Shown: positions 50,834 to 58,494 of the stretch, in pieces | Layout of the letters: each line of letters starts with the position of its first letter | Numbering within the stretch: the first letter of the stretch is position 1 | Source: JAPHTQ01 sp050288165 | Lineage (GTDB): Bacteria; Pseudomonadota; Gammaproteobacteria; Thiohalomonadales; Thiohalomonadaceae | Assembly: GCA_050288165.1 (NCBI GenBank) | Contig: JBNKDG010000013.1 | Span: 1-62,266 of the forward strand | DNA: 62,266 bases | Reading direction: 5' to 3' | Translations under genes and position numbers: made by a program | Notes under the pieces: generated by a model | What the model saw: the letters and a program-made list of their open reading frames with translations, nothing else | Databases searched by the model: none | What the model was told of the DNA's origin: nothing

Positions 50834-51567
50834 CAGCGGTCACCCTCGCGGTATTTATCGAGGTGTTGATCCAGCGCGACGGAGACGCTGTCGATCTCGG
50901 CGGGACGATAGGCGACGTTGTAGTCCTCGGAGAAGAGCACCCGGCCATCACCGACCCGGCACGCTTCACTTGGATCGGGGCGCTCCGCTTCGTAACGGGA
51001 GATATCGGCAATAGCCCCGGCCATCTCATCGGCGGTGAGCGGAACGTCGCGCTTCTCCGCGTGGATGCCGAAACCGGCCAGGTAGTCGAGGGCCATGTCG
51101 ATGGCGGGTTGCATCTGCGCCTTCACCGCATCGCGCAGGCTGCCGCCGTAGTCTTCCAGCTCCACCGGCTGCACGCCTATCAGCAACAGATGCGCTGGGT
51201 AGTCGCCCATCATCTCGGCCATCGCCAGCACCTCCTGGAAACCGGTCTGGTGCAGGCTGACCTTCTTGGCACCGAGAAACTTCGGTACCTCGTCGCCCTC
51301 GACCCGCTTGAGAGTGCCGCCGGGCAGGCCGTAGTCGACCGCGTCGAAGACCACCAGGATGTCGGCCTCGCGGACGTTCTGCACCAGGTAGATCCCCTGG
51401 GTGCCGCCGTCGAGCAGGGTGACGTTGTCGGGAAACAGGTAATGCTGTTTGAGGTGTTCCAGGGCGCGTACGCCGAAGCCTTCATCGGCCCAGAGGATGT
51501 TGCCGATGCCGAGGACAAGGACACGCTCCGCCCGCCGCGTGTCATTGGGGCGCTGTGATGGCTGCAT
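50833..51567 (-). CDS. hupD: Hydrogenase maturation endopeptidase HupD
   Basis: A 244-residue protease removing the C-terminal tail of HupL. The nickel-sensing residues are Glu in GIGNILWADEGFGVRALE, Asp in VVFDAVDYG and His in LHQTGFQEVL. Typical family members are about 200 residues; this one has roughly 40 extra at the C-terminus (after ISRYEAERPDPSEA). I started at ATG 51567 (MQPSQRPND). It is the first gene of the second transcription unit and has its own sigma-54 promoter. Confidence 0.94.
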   Translation of the reverse strand: MQPSQRPNDTRRAERVLVLGIGNILWADEGFGVRALEHLKQHYLFPDNVTLLDGGTQGIYLVQNVREADILVVFDAVDYGLPGGTLKRVEGDEVPKFLGAKKVSLHQTGFQEVLAMAEMMGDYPAHLLLIGVQPVELEDYGGSLRDAVKAQMQPAIDMALDYLAGFGIHAEKRDVPLTADEMAGAIADISRYEAERPDPSEACRVGDGRVLFSEDYNVAYRPAEIDSVSVALDQHLDKYREGDR

Positions 51568-51612
51568 GTGTGTGGTGCTCCGAATCACTTTTAATCGTTA
51601 TGGCAATGGTTG

Positions 51613-51628
51613 AGCAATGCCTGTGCCA
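51613..51628 (-). promoter_or_regulatory. Sigma-54 promoter upstream of hupD
   Basis: Minus strand TGGCAC (51628-51623), AGGCA spacer, TTGCT (51617-51613): an exact match to the -24/-12 sigma-54 consensus with correct spacing. Expected start of transcription is about a dozen bases downstream, near 51601, giving a 34-base leader to hupD. The rest of the 325-bp gap (51568-51892) holds the hupC terminator and probably the upstream activator sites. Confidence 0.85.
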
Positions 51629-51840
51629 GCCACTGCGGAATTGTTAACCGATTGTTACTAAAGGCGATTTTGTGGCTGAACGACATGAGCGGATACAGTG
51701 TGTGAAAACAACATGTTCAGTTTAGTCGATAAATGGAAACTTACATTACAGTGTTGCGCTGCAGCCATGGCCGAGTGGTGGTTAGATGTTGCACAAGGTG
51801 TAAGGTTAATGGCCAGTAGCGCCGTTCAGAGGGACGAAAA

Positions 51841-51864
51841 AAAAGGAGGCCGGTCGGCCTCCTT
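51841..51864 (-). terminator. Strong terminator between hupC and hupD
   Basis: AAAGGAGGCC (51841-51850) and GGCCTCCTTT (51855-51864) make a perfect 10-bp stem with a four-base loop. On the minus strand it is followed by an eight-base T-run and sits 29 bases after the hupC stop. It should end the hupS-L-E-C transcript, explaining why hupD has its own promoter. Confidence 0.92.
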
Positions 51865-51892
51865 TCACTTTGCGTAACCAGTGGTAAAAAGG

Positions 51893-52573
51893 TTAACGGT
51901 CGTCCTTGAACATCCGCCAGCCGCTGATCATGGTGCTGATCAGGCTCTGCCGCGACATGATGTCCTCACGTACTGCGGCGTAGACGTGAATCATCACGAA
52001 GACCACGATGATCCACATGCCCCAGTGGTGCCACAACCTTACATCCTGGCTCTGTCCCACCAGCGGGATCAGCCAGCCGAACAGGCTGTCCTGCCAGCTG
52101 CCCAGGCCGGTCTGCTCGGCGTAGAGGGCGAAGCCGGTGAGCAGCATGAAGAAACCGCCGACGGTAATGATGGCGACCATCACGATATGCGCCAGCGGGT
52201 TATGGCCGATGTACTTCTTCGGCTCTTTCTCCAGGAAGGCGTACCAGCGGATTTCGTAGAGCACCTCCCGCCAGTATTTCTTCGAGGTCAGCGGCAGGCG
52301 GAACAGCTGTTTCGCATGGTCGTTGCCGACGAAGGCCCAGTAGATCCGACCGAGGAATCCCACGCTGAAAACGTAGGCGGCGGAAAAGTGGACGAAGCGG
52401 ATATAGCCCATCAGGAAGTGCTCACTAGCCTCGCCGGGCAGAGTGGGAAACGGGTTGGCGATCAGGTAGCCGGTGATGGCCAGCAGCGTGATCGACAGCG
52501 CGTTAACCCAGTGCCACAGACGGACCGGCGCTTCGTACACGTAGACCGATGATTGTCTGAGTTCGCTTTGCAT
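51893..52573 (-). CDS. hupC: Ni/Fe-hydrogenase b-type cytochrome HupC
   Basis: A 226-residue membrane cytochrome with four TM helices that takes electrons from HupS into the quinone pool. Haem-ligand histidines are in LWHWVNALSI, RFVHFSAAY, and VRLWHHWGMWIIVVFVMIHVYAAVRED. The start at 52573 (MQSELRQS) has GAGGAGAAAG seven bases upstream; an earlier codon lacks a ribosome site. Follows hupE by 57 bp. Confidence 0.95.
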   Translation of the reverse strand: MQSELRQSSVYVYEAPVRLWHWVNALSITLLAITGYLIANPFPTLPGEASEHFLMGYIRFVHFSAAYVFSVGFLGRIYWAFVGNDHAKQLFRLPLTSKKYWREVLYEIRWYAFLEKEPKKYIGHNPLAHIVMVAIITVGGFFMLLTGFALYAEQTGLGSWQDSLFGWLIPLVGQSQDVRLWHHWGMWIIVVFVMIHVYAAVREDIMSRQSLISTMISGWRMFKDDR

Positions 52574-52630
52574 GATCTTTCTCCTCAAGCATCGCCGCGT
52601 TGCCGCATGTTGCGACAGCGCAGCGCTGGA

Positions 52631-53212
52631 TTACGCCCCGGCCCCGAGCATCAGCGAGGTGCCGACCACGCCGCTGATGAAACCCAGTGCCCGCAGTGCC
52701 CGATCGTGCGCCAGCAACTTCCGCCCCAACGCCATCCCCGCCAGGTGCAGCGAGACGGTGGCGGCGATGAAGCCGGAGAAGTAGAGCGCCAGATGGCCGG
52801 GCTGTATCTCCAGACCGTGGGCGTTGCCGTGGAACAGGGCGAAGGCGCCGACCAGTAGCGAGGCGACACCCAGCGGCAGTTGCATCCGGGTGAGCAGCAT
52901 CGCGCCGAGGAACAGCACCGAGAAGGCGATGCCGAGCTCCATCAGCGGCACGCCGATACCGGCGGCGCCGAAGGCGGCACCGACGCCCATGCAGGCGACG
53001 AAGGCCAGCGGCACCAGCAGCGCGTTGCGTCCGCTGCTGAGCCCCGCAGCCCACACGCCCACCAGCAACATGGCGAGCAGGTGGTCGACGCCGCTGAAGG
53101 GGTGCATCACCCCGGCGAGCAGGCCGCCGTCGTGATGTCCCGTGTGTGCCGCGACCGGTGCGGAGATCAGCATCAGCGCCAGGGCGGCCAGTGTGGTGTT
53201 TCTTTTCGTCAT
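52631..53212 (-). CDS. hupE: HupE/UreJ-family nickel permease
   Basis: A 193-residue protein with a cleavable signal (MTKRNTTLAALALMLISAPVAAH) and about six TM helices. The nickel-binding family motif HPFSGVDHLLAML is near residue 38, and a second FHGNAHG appears later. It probably supplies nickel for hydrogenase assembly. Three consecutive ATG codons exist; the third (53212) has ideal spacing from AGGAG, which itself overlaps the hupL stop region. Confidence 0.94.
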   Translation of the reverse strand: MTKRNTTLAALALMLISAPVAAHTGHHDGGLLAGVMHPFSGVDHLLAMLLVGVWAAGLSSGRNALLVPLAFVACMGVGAAFGAAGIGVPLMELGIAFSVLFLGAMLLTRMQLPLGVASLLVGAFALFHGNAHGLEIQPGHLALYFSGFIAATVSLHLAGMALGRKLLAHDRALRALGFISGVVGTSLMLGAGA

Positions 53213-53225
53213 CATCATTCTCCTC

Positions 53226-55025
53226 TTAGCGCACCGTGACCTTGGCCAGCTCTTCACCCTCTTCGCTCATCACGTGGGTGGAGCAGGCGAGGCAGGGGTC
53301 GAAGCTGTGCAGGGTCCGCAGGATCTCCACCGGTTCTTCCTTGCGCATCACCTTGGTGTTCATCAGCGATGCCTCGAAGGCGCCGATGTTGCCCTGGCTG
53401 TCACGCGGCGAGCCGTTCCAGGTGGTGGGGACCACGCACTGGTAGTTGTCGATTTTGGTGTCCTTGATGCGGATCCAGTGTGCCAGGGCACCGCGCGGTG
53501 CCTCGGTGAAACCGACCCCCTTGGCTTCTTTCGGCCAGGTGGACGGGTCCCAGTTATCGACGTTGGCGGTGGTGCTGTCGCCAGCCTTGATGTTGGCCAT
53601 CAGCTTGTCCATGAAGTAGCGCATCTGATCGGCGGACCAGTCGGCCTCCAGCGCCCGTGCTGCGGTACGACCGAGGGTGGAGAACAGCGCCGTAACAGGT
53701 ACGTCGAGGGTCCTGAGCACAAAGTTGATCTGCTCGGTGATCGCCTCGTGGCCCTTGGCGTAGCCGATGATGTAGCGGGCCAGCGGGCCCACCTCCATCG
53801 CATGCCCACGCCAGCGCGGTGCCTTGATCCAGGAGTACTTGGCGTTTTCGTCGATCTCCTTGATGTGGGTGCGGCTGCCCTTGGTGTTGGGGCCCAGCTC
53901 GAAGTTCGGCTGGGTGACACCGTCCCAGGGATGCAGGCCCTTGGCGCCGTCCGGGTAGTCGTACCAGGAGTGGGGCACGAACTCCTGGATCTCGTCCGGG
54001 TTGCGCAGGTCGACCGGGTGCACCTCTTTCAGGTTGCCGTTGATGATCGCGCCGTGCGGCATCATCAGGTTGTCGGCCGAGTAGTCGTTGGCCCGGTCCG
54101 GGATGTCGCCGTAGGCGAGCACGTTCATGCCCGACAGACCGCCGCCGTAGAGCCAGCCCTTGTAGAACTTGCCCACCGCGAGGATATCGGGGATGTAGAC
54201 GTTTTTGATGAACTCGCGGGTCTGGTCGATGATCGACGAGATCAGGTTGAGGTTCACCATGTTCAGCGGTGCCCCGGCGGAGAGATCGCCGTCCATGTTG
54301 ATGGCGCAGGGCACACCACCGACCATCCAGTTCGGGTGCGGGTCCTTACCGCCGAAGATAGTGCGGATGCGCATGATGTCCTTCTGGAAATCGAGCGCTT
54401 CCAGATAGTGAGTCACCGCCATCAGGTCCGCCTCCGGCGGCAGCAGGTAGGCCGGGTTGGTCCAGTAGCCGTTCTTGAACGGACCGAGCTGGCCGCTTTC
54501 GACAAACTTCTTCAAGCGGTTCTGCACATCACGGAAGTAGCCCGGCGAGGAGTGCGGATGGTGCGGCGAGACCGACTGTTGCAGCGCCGAGGTCGCCTTC
54601 GGATCGGCCTTCAGTGCATTCACCGGATTGACCCAGTCGAGGGCGTGCAGGTGATAGAAGTGCACCAGGTGATCGTGCGCCTGCAGGGTGAGCTGCATGA
54701 TGTTGCGGATCGAGTTGGCGTTCTCCGGGATCTTGATCCCCAGCGCATCCTCCACAGTACGAACCGAGGTCAGCGCGTGGGTGCCGGTGCAGACGCCGCA
54801 GATGCGTTGGGTGAAGGCCCAGGCATCACGCGGGTCGCGACCTTTCAGGATCACTTCCAGTCCGCGCCACATGGTGCCGGTGGAGACCGCGTTGCGGATG
54901 ATGTTGTCGTTGTCGATGTTGACCTCGCAACGCATGTGGCCCTCGATCCGGGTAACCGGGTCGACCACCACGCGCTGGCCGCTGTCATCGAGCTTGAAGC
55001 CGTTTGGAGTCGTTATGATGCCCAT
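53226..55025 (-). CDS. hupL: Uptake [NiFe]-hydrogenase large subunit
   Basis: A 599-residue catalytic subunit, H2 to 2H+ plus 2e-, at the periplasmic face. Nickel ligands are in RICGVCTGTHAL (about residues 75-86) and in DPCLACSTH (ending H584). A 15-residue tail (VMSEEGEELAKVTVR) follows and would be cut by HupD after nickel insertion. The N-terminus has the conserved DPVTRIEGHMRCEV. Its ATG overlaps the hupS stop (TAATG). Confidence 0.98.
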   Translation of the reverse strand: MGIITTPNGFKLDDSGQRVVVDPVTRIEGHMRCEVNIDNDNIIRNAVSTGTMWRGLEVILKGRDPRDAWAFTQRICGVCTGTHALTSVRTVEDALGIKIPENANSIRNIMQLTLQAHDHLVHFYHLHALDWVNPVNALKADPKATSALQQSVSPHHPHSSPGYFRDVQNRLKKFVESGQLGPFKNGYWTNPAYLLPPEADLMAVTHYLEALDFQKDIMRIRTIFGGKDPHPNWMVGGVPCAINMDGDLSAGAPLNMVNLNLISSIIDQTREFIKNVYIPDILAVGKFYKGWLYGGGLSGMNVLAYGDIPDRANDYSADNLMMPHGAIINGNLKEVHPVDLRNPDEIQEFVPHSWYDYPDGAKGLHPWDGVTQPNFELGPNTKGSRTHIKEIDENAKYSWIKAPRWRGHAMEVGPLARYIIGYAKGHEAITEQINFVLRTLDVPVTALFSTLGRTAARALEADWSADQMRYFMDKLMANIKAGDSTTANVDNWDPSTWPKEAKGVGFTEAPRGALAHWIRIKDTKIDNYQCVVPTTWNGSPRDSQGNIGAFEASLMNTKVMRKEEPVEILRTLHSFDPCLACSTHVMSEEGEELAKVTVR

Positions 55026-56101
55026 TATTCGTCACCTCCCTTTTTCTGTGCATTCTTCAGGGCGCTGACGGCGGCGTGCGCGGCGATGGCTGCGCCCACC
55101 GCACCGGCGGCGGCAAGGCCGACCTTATCGGCGTTGGCCTCGACCCCAAACTGGTGAATGTCGGTTGTGTGCTGATAGAAAGAACCCTTGTCCCAGAAAC
55201 CGTCCTCGGAACAGCCGATGCAGGGATGGCCCGCCTGGATCGGGAACGACAGGCCGCCGTTCCAGCGAATGGTGGAGCAGGCGTTGTAGGTGGTCGGTCC
55301 CTTACAGCCCATTTTGTAGAGGCAGTAACCCTTGCGCGCGCCGTCGTCGTCCCACGACTCCACGTATTGGCCCGCATCGAAGTGCGGACGGCGGTAACAC
55401 TTGTCGTGAATGCGCTGGCTGTAGAACATCTTCGGTCGGCCCTGGCGATCCAGTTCCGGGAAACGTTCGAAGGTGAGGATGTAGGTGATCACCGCGGTCA
55501 TCACCTCGGCGATGGGCGGACAGCCCGGCACCTTGATGATCGGCTTGTCGGCCAGTCCCGGCACTTTATGCACGGGAGTGGCGCGGGTCGGATTCGGACG
55601 TGCCGCCTGTACACAACCCCATGAGGCACAGGAACCCCAGGAGATGATCGCCTTGCAGTGTTCGGCGGCCTTCTTCAGTTGTTCGGTGAAAGGCTTGCCA
55701 CCGATGATGCAGAACATGCCGTCTTCATTCAGCGGCGGGTTGCCCTCTACGGCGAGGATGAAGTTGCCGTCGTACTTGGCGATGGTCTCTTCGATGATCG
55801 CCTCGGCCTGATGACCGGCGGCGGCCATGATGGTGTCGTCGTAGTCGAGGGAGATCATCGACAGCACCACATCCTTGGCCAGCGGGTGGGCGGAACGGAT
55901 AAACGATTCCGAACAGCAGGTGCACTCCAGTCCGTGCAGCCAGAGCACCGGAATACGCGGTTTGGTTTCCATCGCCTCTGCAATCTTCGGCGCAAACGCA
56001 GGGCCGAGGCCGAGCGCCGACGCTGTCAGGCTGCAGAACTTGAGGAAACTGCGGCGCGTGATCCCCTGTCGCCGCATTACATCATAGAAAGTTTCGATCA
56101 T
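55025..56101 (-). CDS. hupS: Oxygen-tolerant uptake [NiFe]-hydrogenase small subunit
   Basis: A 358-residue iron-sulfur subunit. Twin-arginine signal ITRRSFLKF (residues 14-22) leads to Tat export. Proximal-cluster cysteines C60, C62, C63, C158, plus C163, correspond exactly to positions 17, 19, 20, 115, 120 of oxygen-tolerant E. coli Hyd-1 after a 43-residue offset. C62 and C163 are the two extra cysteines that allow the 4Fe-3S cluster. A C-terminal hydrophobic anchor (VGLAAAGAVGAAIAAHAAVSAL) holds the dimer to the membrane and HupC. First gene of the locus, behind a sigma-54 promoter. Confidence 0.98.
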   Translation of the reverse strand: MIETFYDVMRRQGITRRSFLKFCSLTASALGLGPAFAPKIAEAMETKPRIPVLWLHGLECTCCSESFIRSAHPLAKDVVLSMISLDYDDTIMAAAGHQAEAIIEETIAKYDGNFILAVEGNPPLNEDGMFCIIGGKPFTEQLKKAAEHCKAIISWGSCASWGCVQAARPNPTRATPVHKVPGLADKPIIKVPGCPPIAEVMTAVITYILTFERFPELDRQGRPKMFYSQRIHDKCYRRPHFDAGQYVESWDDDGARKGYCLYKMGCKGPTTYNACSTIRWNGGLSFPIQAGHPCIGCSEDGFWDKGSFYQHTTDIHQFGVEANADKVGLAAAGAVGAAIAAHAAVSALKNAQKKGGDE

Positions 56102-56170
56102 TGCTTGCTCCTCCAGTCACACGGATCTTGGTGGTGGTGTCCGTATTGCTTTTATTGACGAAGGAGATAG

Positions 56171-56186
56171 AGCAACGCTCGTGCCA
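56171..56186 (-). promoter_or_regulatory. Sigma-54 promoter upstream of hupS
   Basis: Minus strand TGGCAC (56186-56181), GAGCG spacer, TTGCT (56175-56171), an exact consensus -24/-12 element. The expected start is about 56159, giving a leader of roughly 58 bases with GGAGGAGCAAGCA before the ATG. HupR carries the matching GAFTGA motif. The surrounding gap (56102-56496) also holds a short GTGGAAA repeat and the methyltransferase leader. Confidence 0.88.
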
Positions 56187-56256
56187 TCTGGAGATAACCC
56201 AGTAAATCAATGCGTTACTAGAGATGTGAGACAAACCGTGTGGACATGGGGCGATG

Positions 56257-56277
56257 GTGGAAAGTGGAAAGTGGAAA
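56257..56277. repeat. GTGGAAA tandem repeat, three copies
   Basis: Exact head-to-tail copies at 56257-56263, 56264-56270 and 56271-56277, about 70-90 bp upstream of the hupS sigma-54 promoter and also upstream of the divergent methyltransferase gene. A short periodic repeat in an activator-binding region could be regulatory, or simple slippage. Confidence 0.8.
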
Positions 56278-56496
56278 AGATATTTACGTTTCTACTGCAA
56301 ATAGAGGGGTTTTTATTTTGATGTTGTTAAACGTAATCCATATAATCGCCACCGTTATGAACATCTAATCGACATCGCGGATTTGCATCGGTTTCTTCTT
56401 TCCCGGCGGGAGAGAAAAGATGCGCTGCAACTCGTCCGCACAATTCCCAAACAATACTTTCACTATGGAAGCCATCAGGCTTCAAGGGATTCATAT

Positions 56497-57324
56497 ATGT
56501 ACGATTTGATGCATGACATTGCCCTCCGTCCTGCGCCGTTCTCCCAATACACGGCCAGGGAGCTATGGACAAAACCTCACCTCGCGCGGCAGATGCTGGC
56601 GTTTCATCTTAATCAGGAAACCGATCTGGCGTCGCGCCGCATTGAAACCATCGACAAGGCCGTTAGCTGGTTTGATGAAAAACTGAAGCTGTCCGGCAAA
56701 AGCCTGTGCGATCTGGGATGCGGACCGGGGCTCTACGCCCAGCGCTTTGCGGCGTTGGGTGCAAAGGTCACCGGTGTCGATTTTTCGCAACAGGCCATCG
56801 ACTACGCCAGGGAAAATACAGACAAGTCGATCAACTATCTGCATGCCGACTACCTGAACGATGAGCTACCTACCGGCTTCGACATCATCACACTGATCTA
56901 TATGGACCTGTGTGTCCTGTCACCGGAACAACGGTCAAAGCTATTGGGCAGAATGTGCAAGATGCTTAACCCAGGCGGCCACATCGTGCTGGATGTGCCA
57001 GGTATCGGAATGCTGAAAGGTCGGGAAGAGAGCGTTCAGATTGAAGATCGACTGATGGGTGGCTTCTGGGCAGAAGGCGATTACGTGGGTATCCAGAAAA
57101 CGTTTATCTACGAAACAGAGCAACTTGTTCTGGATCGCTACGTCATCGTTGAGCCGGAAGAGACCTGGCAGATCTACAACTGGGCTCAGCACTACACGCT
57201 GGAAGCAATCAAGGCAGAACTGCATGATGCGGGTTTCGTTGTCACTGAAATGACGGGTGACCTGACTGGCACAGAATTGATGCCGGAAGGTGATGCGATA
57301 GCTGTGATTGCAAGTATCAGGTAG
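56497..57324 (+). CDS. Class I SAM-dependent methyltransferase
   Basis: A 275-residue protein. SAM-binding motif I is LCDLGCGPGLYAQRFA (about residues 69-84), followed by VTGVDFSQQAIDYA and the later LNPGGHIVLDVPG. The N-terminal helical region (FSQYTARELWTKPHLARQMLAFHL) is found in small-molecule methyltransferases. I started at ATG 56497 (MYDLMHDIALRP), with AAGGGA upstream; in-frame sequence back to 56383 is not conserved-looking and would lie in the hupS promoter region. Substrate unknown. Divergent from the hydrogenase locus. Confidence 0.87.
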   Translation: MYDLMHDIALRPAPFSQYTARELWTKPHLARQMLAFHLNQETDLASRRIETIDKAVSWFDEKLKLSGKSLCDLGCGPGLYAQRFAALGAKVTGVDFSQQAIDYARENTDKSINYLHADYLNDELPTGFDIITLIYMDLCVLSPEQRSKLLGRMCKMLNPGGHIVLDVPGIGMLKGREESVQIEDRLMGGFWAEGDYVGIQKTFIYETEQLVLDRYVIVEPEETWQIYNWAQHYTLEAIKAELHDAGFVVTEMTGDLTGTELMPEGDAIAVIASIR

Positions 57325-57330
57325 TTAAAT

Positions 57331-57361
57331 ATGGAGGCATCGGCTATGCGGATGCCTCCAT
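57331..57361. terminator. Probable bidirectional terminator
   Basis: ATGGAGGCATC (57331-57341) and GATGCCTCCAT (57351-57361) form an 11-bp stem with a 9-base loop, seven bases after the methyltransferase stop. It lies between convergent genes. T-runs on either side are short. Confidence 0.7.
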
Positions 57362-57378
57362 TATTAAGGGTTTACCAT

Positions 57379-58494
57379 TCACGATGGGAAGACAAACCGT
57401 TCCTCCTGAAACAGGGCAACACAATGATTCACTACATCAGGATCGTAAAGTATGCCTCGATGTTCAATGATCTCGTTTAGCGCCGCATCAGTGCCCAGGC
57501 TGGGGCGGTATGGACGGTGAGAAGACATCGCTTCGACCACATCAGCAACGGCCAGTACCCGGGCGCCCTGAATAATCTCGTTATCCTTCAATCCCTGCGG
57601 ATAACCAGAGCCATCCAGTCGCTCATGGTGCTGCAGCACCATTTGTGCAATCGGTTGTGGAAACTGGATGTCCTTGACGATATCGAAGCCGCCCTGGGGA
57701 TGAATCTTGATAAGTTCATATTCGAGAGGGGAAAGTTTGGAGGGCTTGTTGAGTATCTCGGCCGGTACGAGCAGCTTGCCCAGGTCGTGGATGCTGGCAG
57801 CCAGGGTGATGCCCTGAACAACCTCTTCCGATAATCCCATATCCTGTGCGATAGCACTGGCAAGTTGGGCGACGCGTTGCTCGTGTCCTGCTGTATAGGG
57901 ATCTCGTGCCTCGACAGTGGCAGCAATAGCGCCGATGGTCTGTAGCAAAAACTTTTGTTGCTGCTCAGCAACTATCTGGCGCTCCAGCTGGACTTCCTTG
58001 CGTTCAGTGATGTCTCTCATAACGCCAGTCAGGCCTACGACCTGTCCCTCTTTTCTCAACGGGCGACTTGAAGAGCTCATGTAGCGAAACGCGCCATCTT
58101 TGGTGATGACGCGATACTCTAGTGGTTGTAGTTTTCCTTGCAGAACGAGTGCAAAACTTGCCGCGACATTGGCGATATCATCGGGATGAATGAATTCCTT
58201 AAAAGACTTACCGACGATTTCATCAGGAGTGAATCCGATCATATTCAGGGTAACTGGACTGATATAGGTGATCACGCCTTCCGGATTCAAACTGAAAATC
58301 ACATCATTGATATTCTCAACAAGGGAGCGGTATTGCGCCTGGCTGGCGGCCAACTCCTTGCGCACCTCTTCCATATCTTCCAGCTGTTGCTTGAGTTGTG
58401 GGTAGTAACTTTTACGGATCGAGCGCTCACCAAGTCCGATGATCTTGTCGCGCAGCGCCGATCCTGCGTCCATCGCTTTAGAGCGCTTTTTCAT
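57379..58494 (-). CDS. PAS domain plus HD-GYP c-di-GMP phosphodiesterase
   Basis: A 371-residue protein. A helical N-terminus (1-50) leads to a PAS/PAC domain (about 52-170; SLVENINDVIFSLNPEGVITYIS, GVMRDITERKEVQLE), a coiled linker and an HD-GYP domain (about 190-365) with AGHEQRVAQLA, SIHDLGKLLVP and HHERLDGSGYPQGL, the residues needed for c-di-GMP hydrolysis. No TM segments. Its start overlaps the end of the upstream alcohol dehydrogenase gene by 17 bp; an internal ATG at 58473 would remove the overlap. Confidence 0.94.
   Translation of the reverse strand: MKKRSKAMDAGSALRDKIIGLGERSIRKSYYPQLKQQLEDMEEVRKELAASQAQYRSLVENINDVIFSLNPEGVITYISPVTLNMIGFTPDEIVGKSFKEFIHPDDIANVAASFALVLQGKLQPLEYRVITKDGAFRYMSSSSRPLRKEGQVVGLTGVMRDITERKEVQLERQIVAEQQQKFLLQTIGAIAATVEARDPYTAGHEQRVAQLASAIAQDMGLSEEVVQGITLAASIHDLGKLLVPAEILNKPSKLSPLEYELIKIHPQGGFDIVKDIQFPQPIAQMVLQHHERLDGSGYPQGLKDNEIIQGARVLAVADVVEAMSSHRPYRPSLGTDAALNEIIEHRGILYDPDVVNHCVALFQEERFVFPS

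Noticed and set aside
51770..51815. tRNA-Ser-like fragment (GGCCGAGTGGT)
   Set aside because: Only the D-arm-like bases match; no acceptor, anticodon or T arms can be folded.
53142..55157. Plus-strand open frame of 671 codons
   Set aside because: Entirely opposite hupL; valine/aspartate-rich shadow sequence with no ribosome site.
56187..56330. HupR-type TTG-N5-CAA activator site upstream of hupS
   Set aside because: No exact copy of this spacing could be found by eye; the activator site remains unidentified.
56383..56496. N-terminal extension of the methyltransferase
   Set aside because: In frame but lacks a ribosome site and conserved-looking sequence, and falls in the divergent promoter region.
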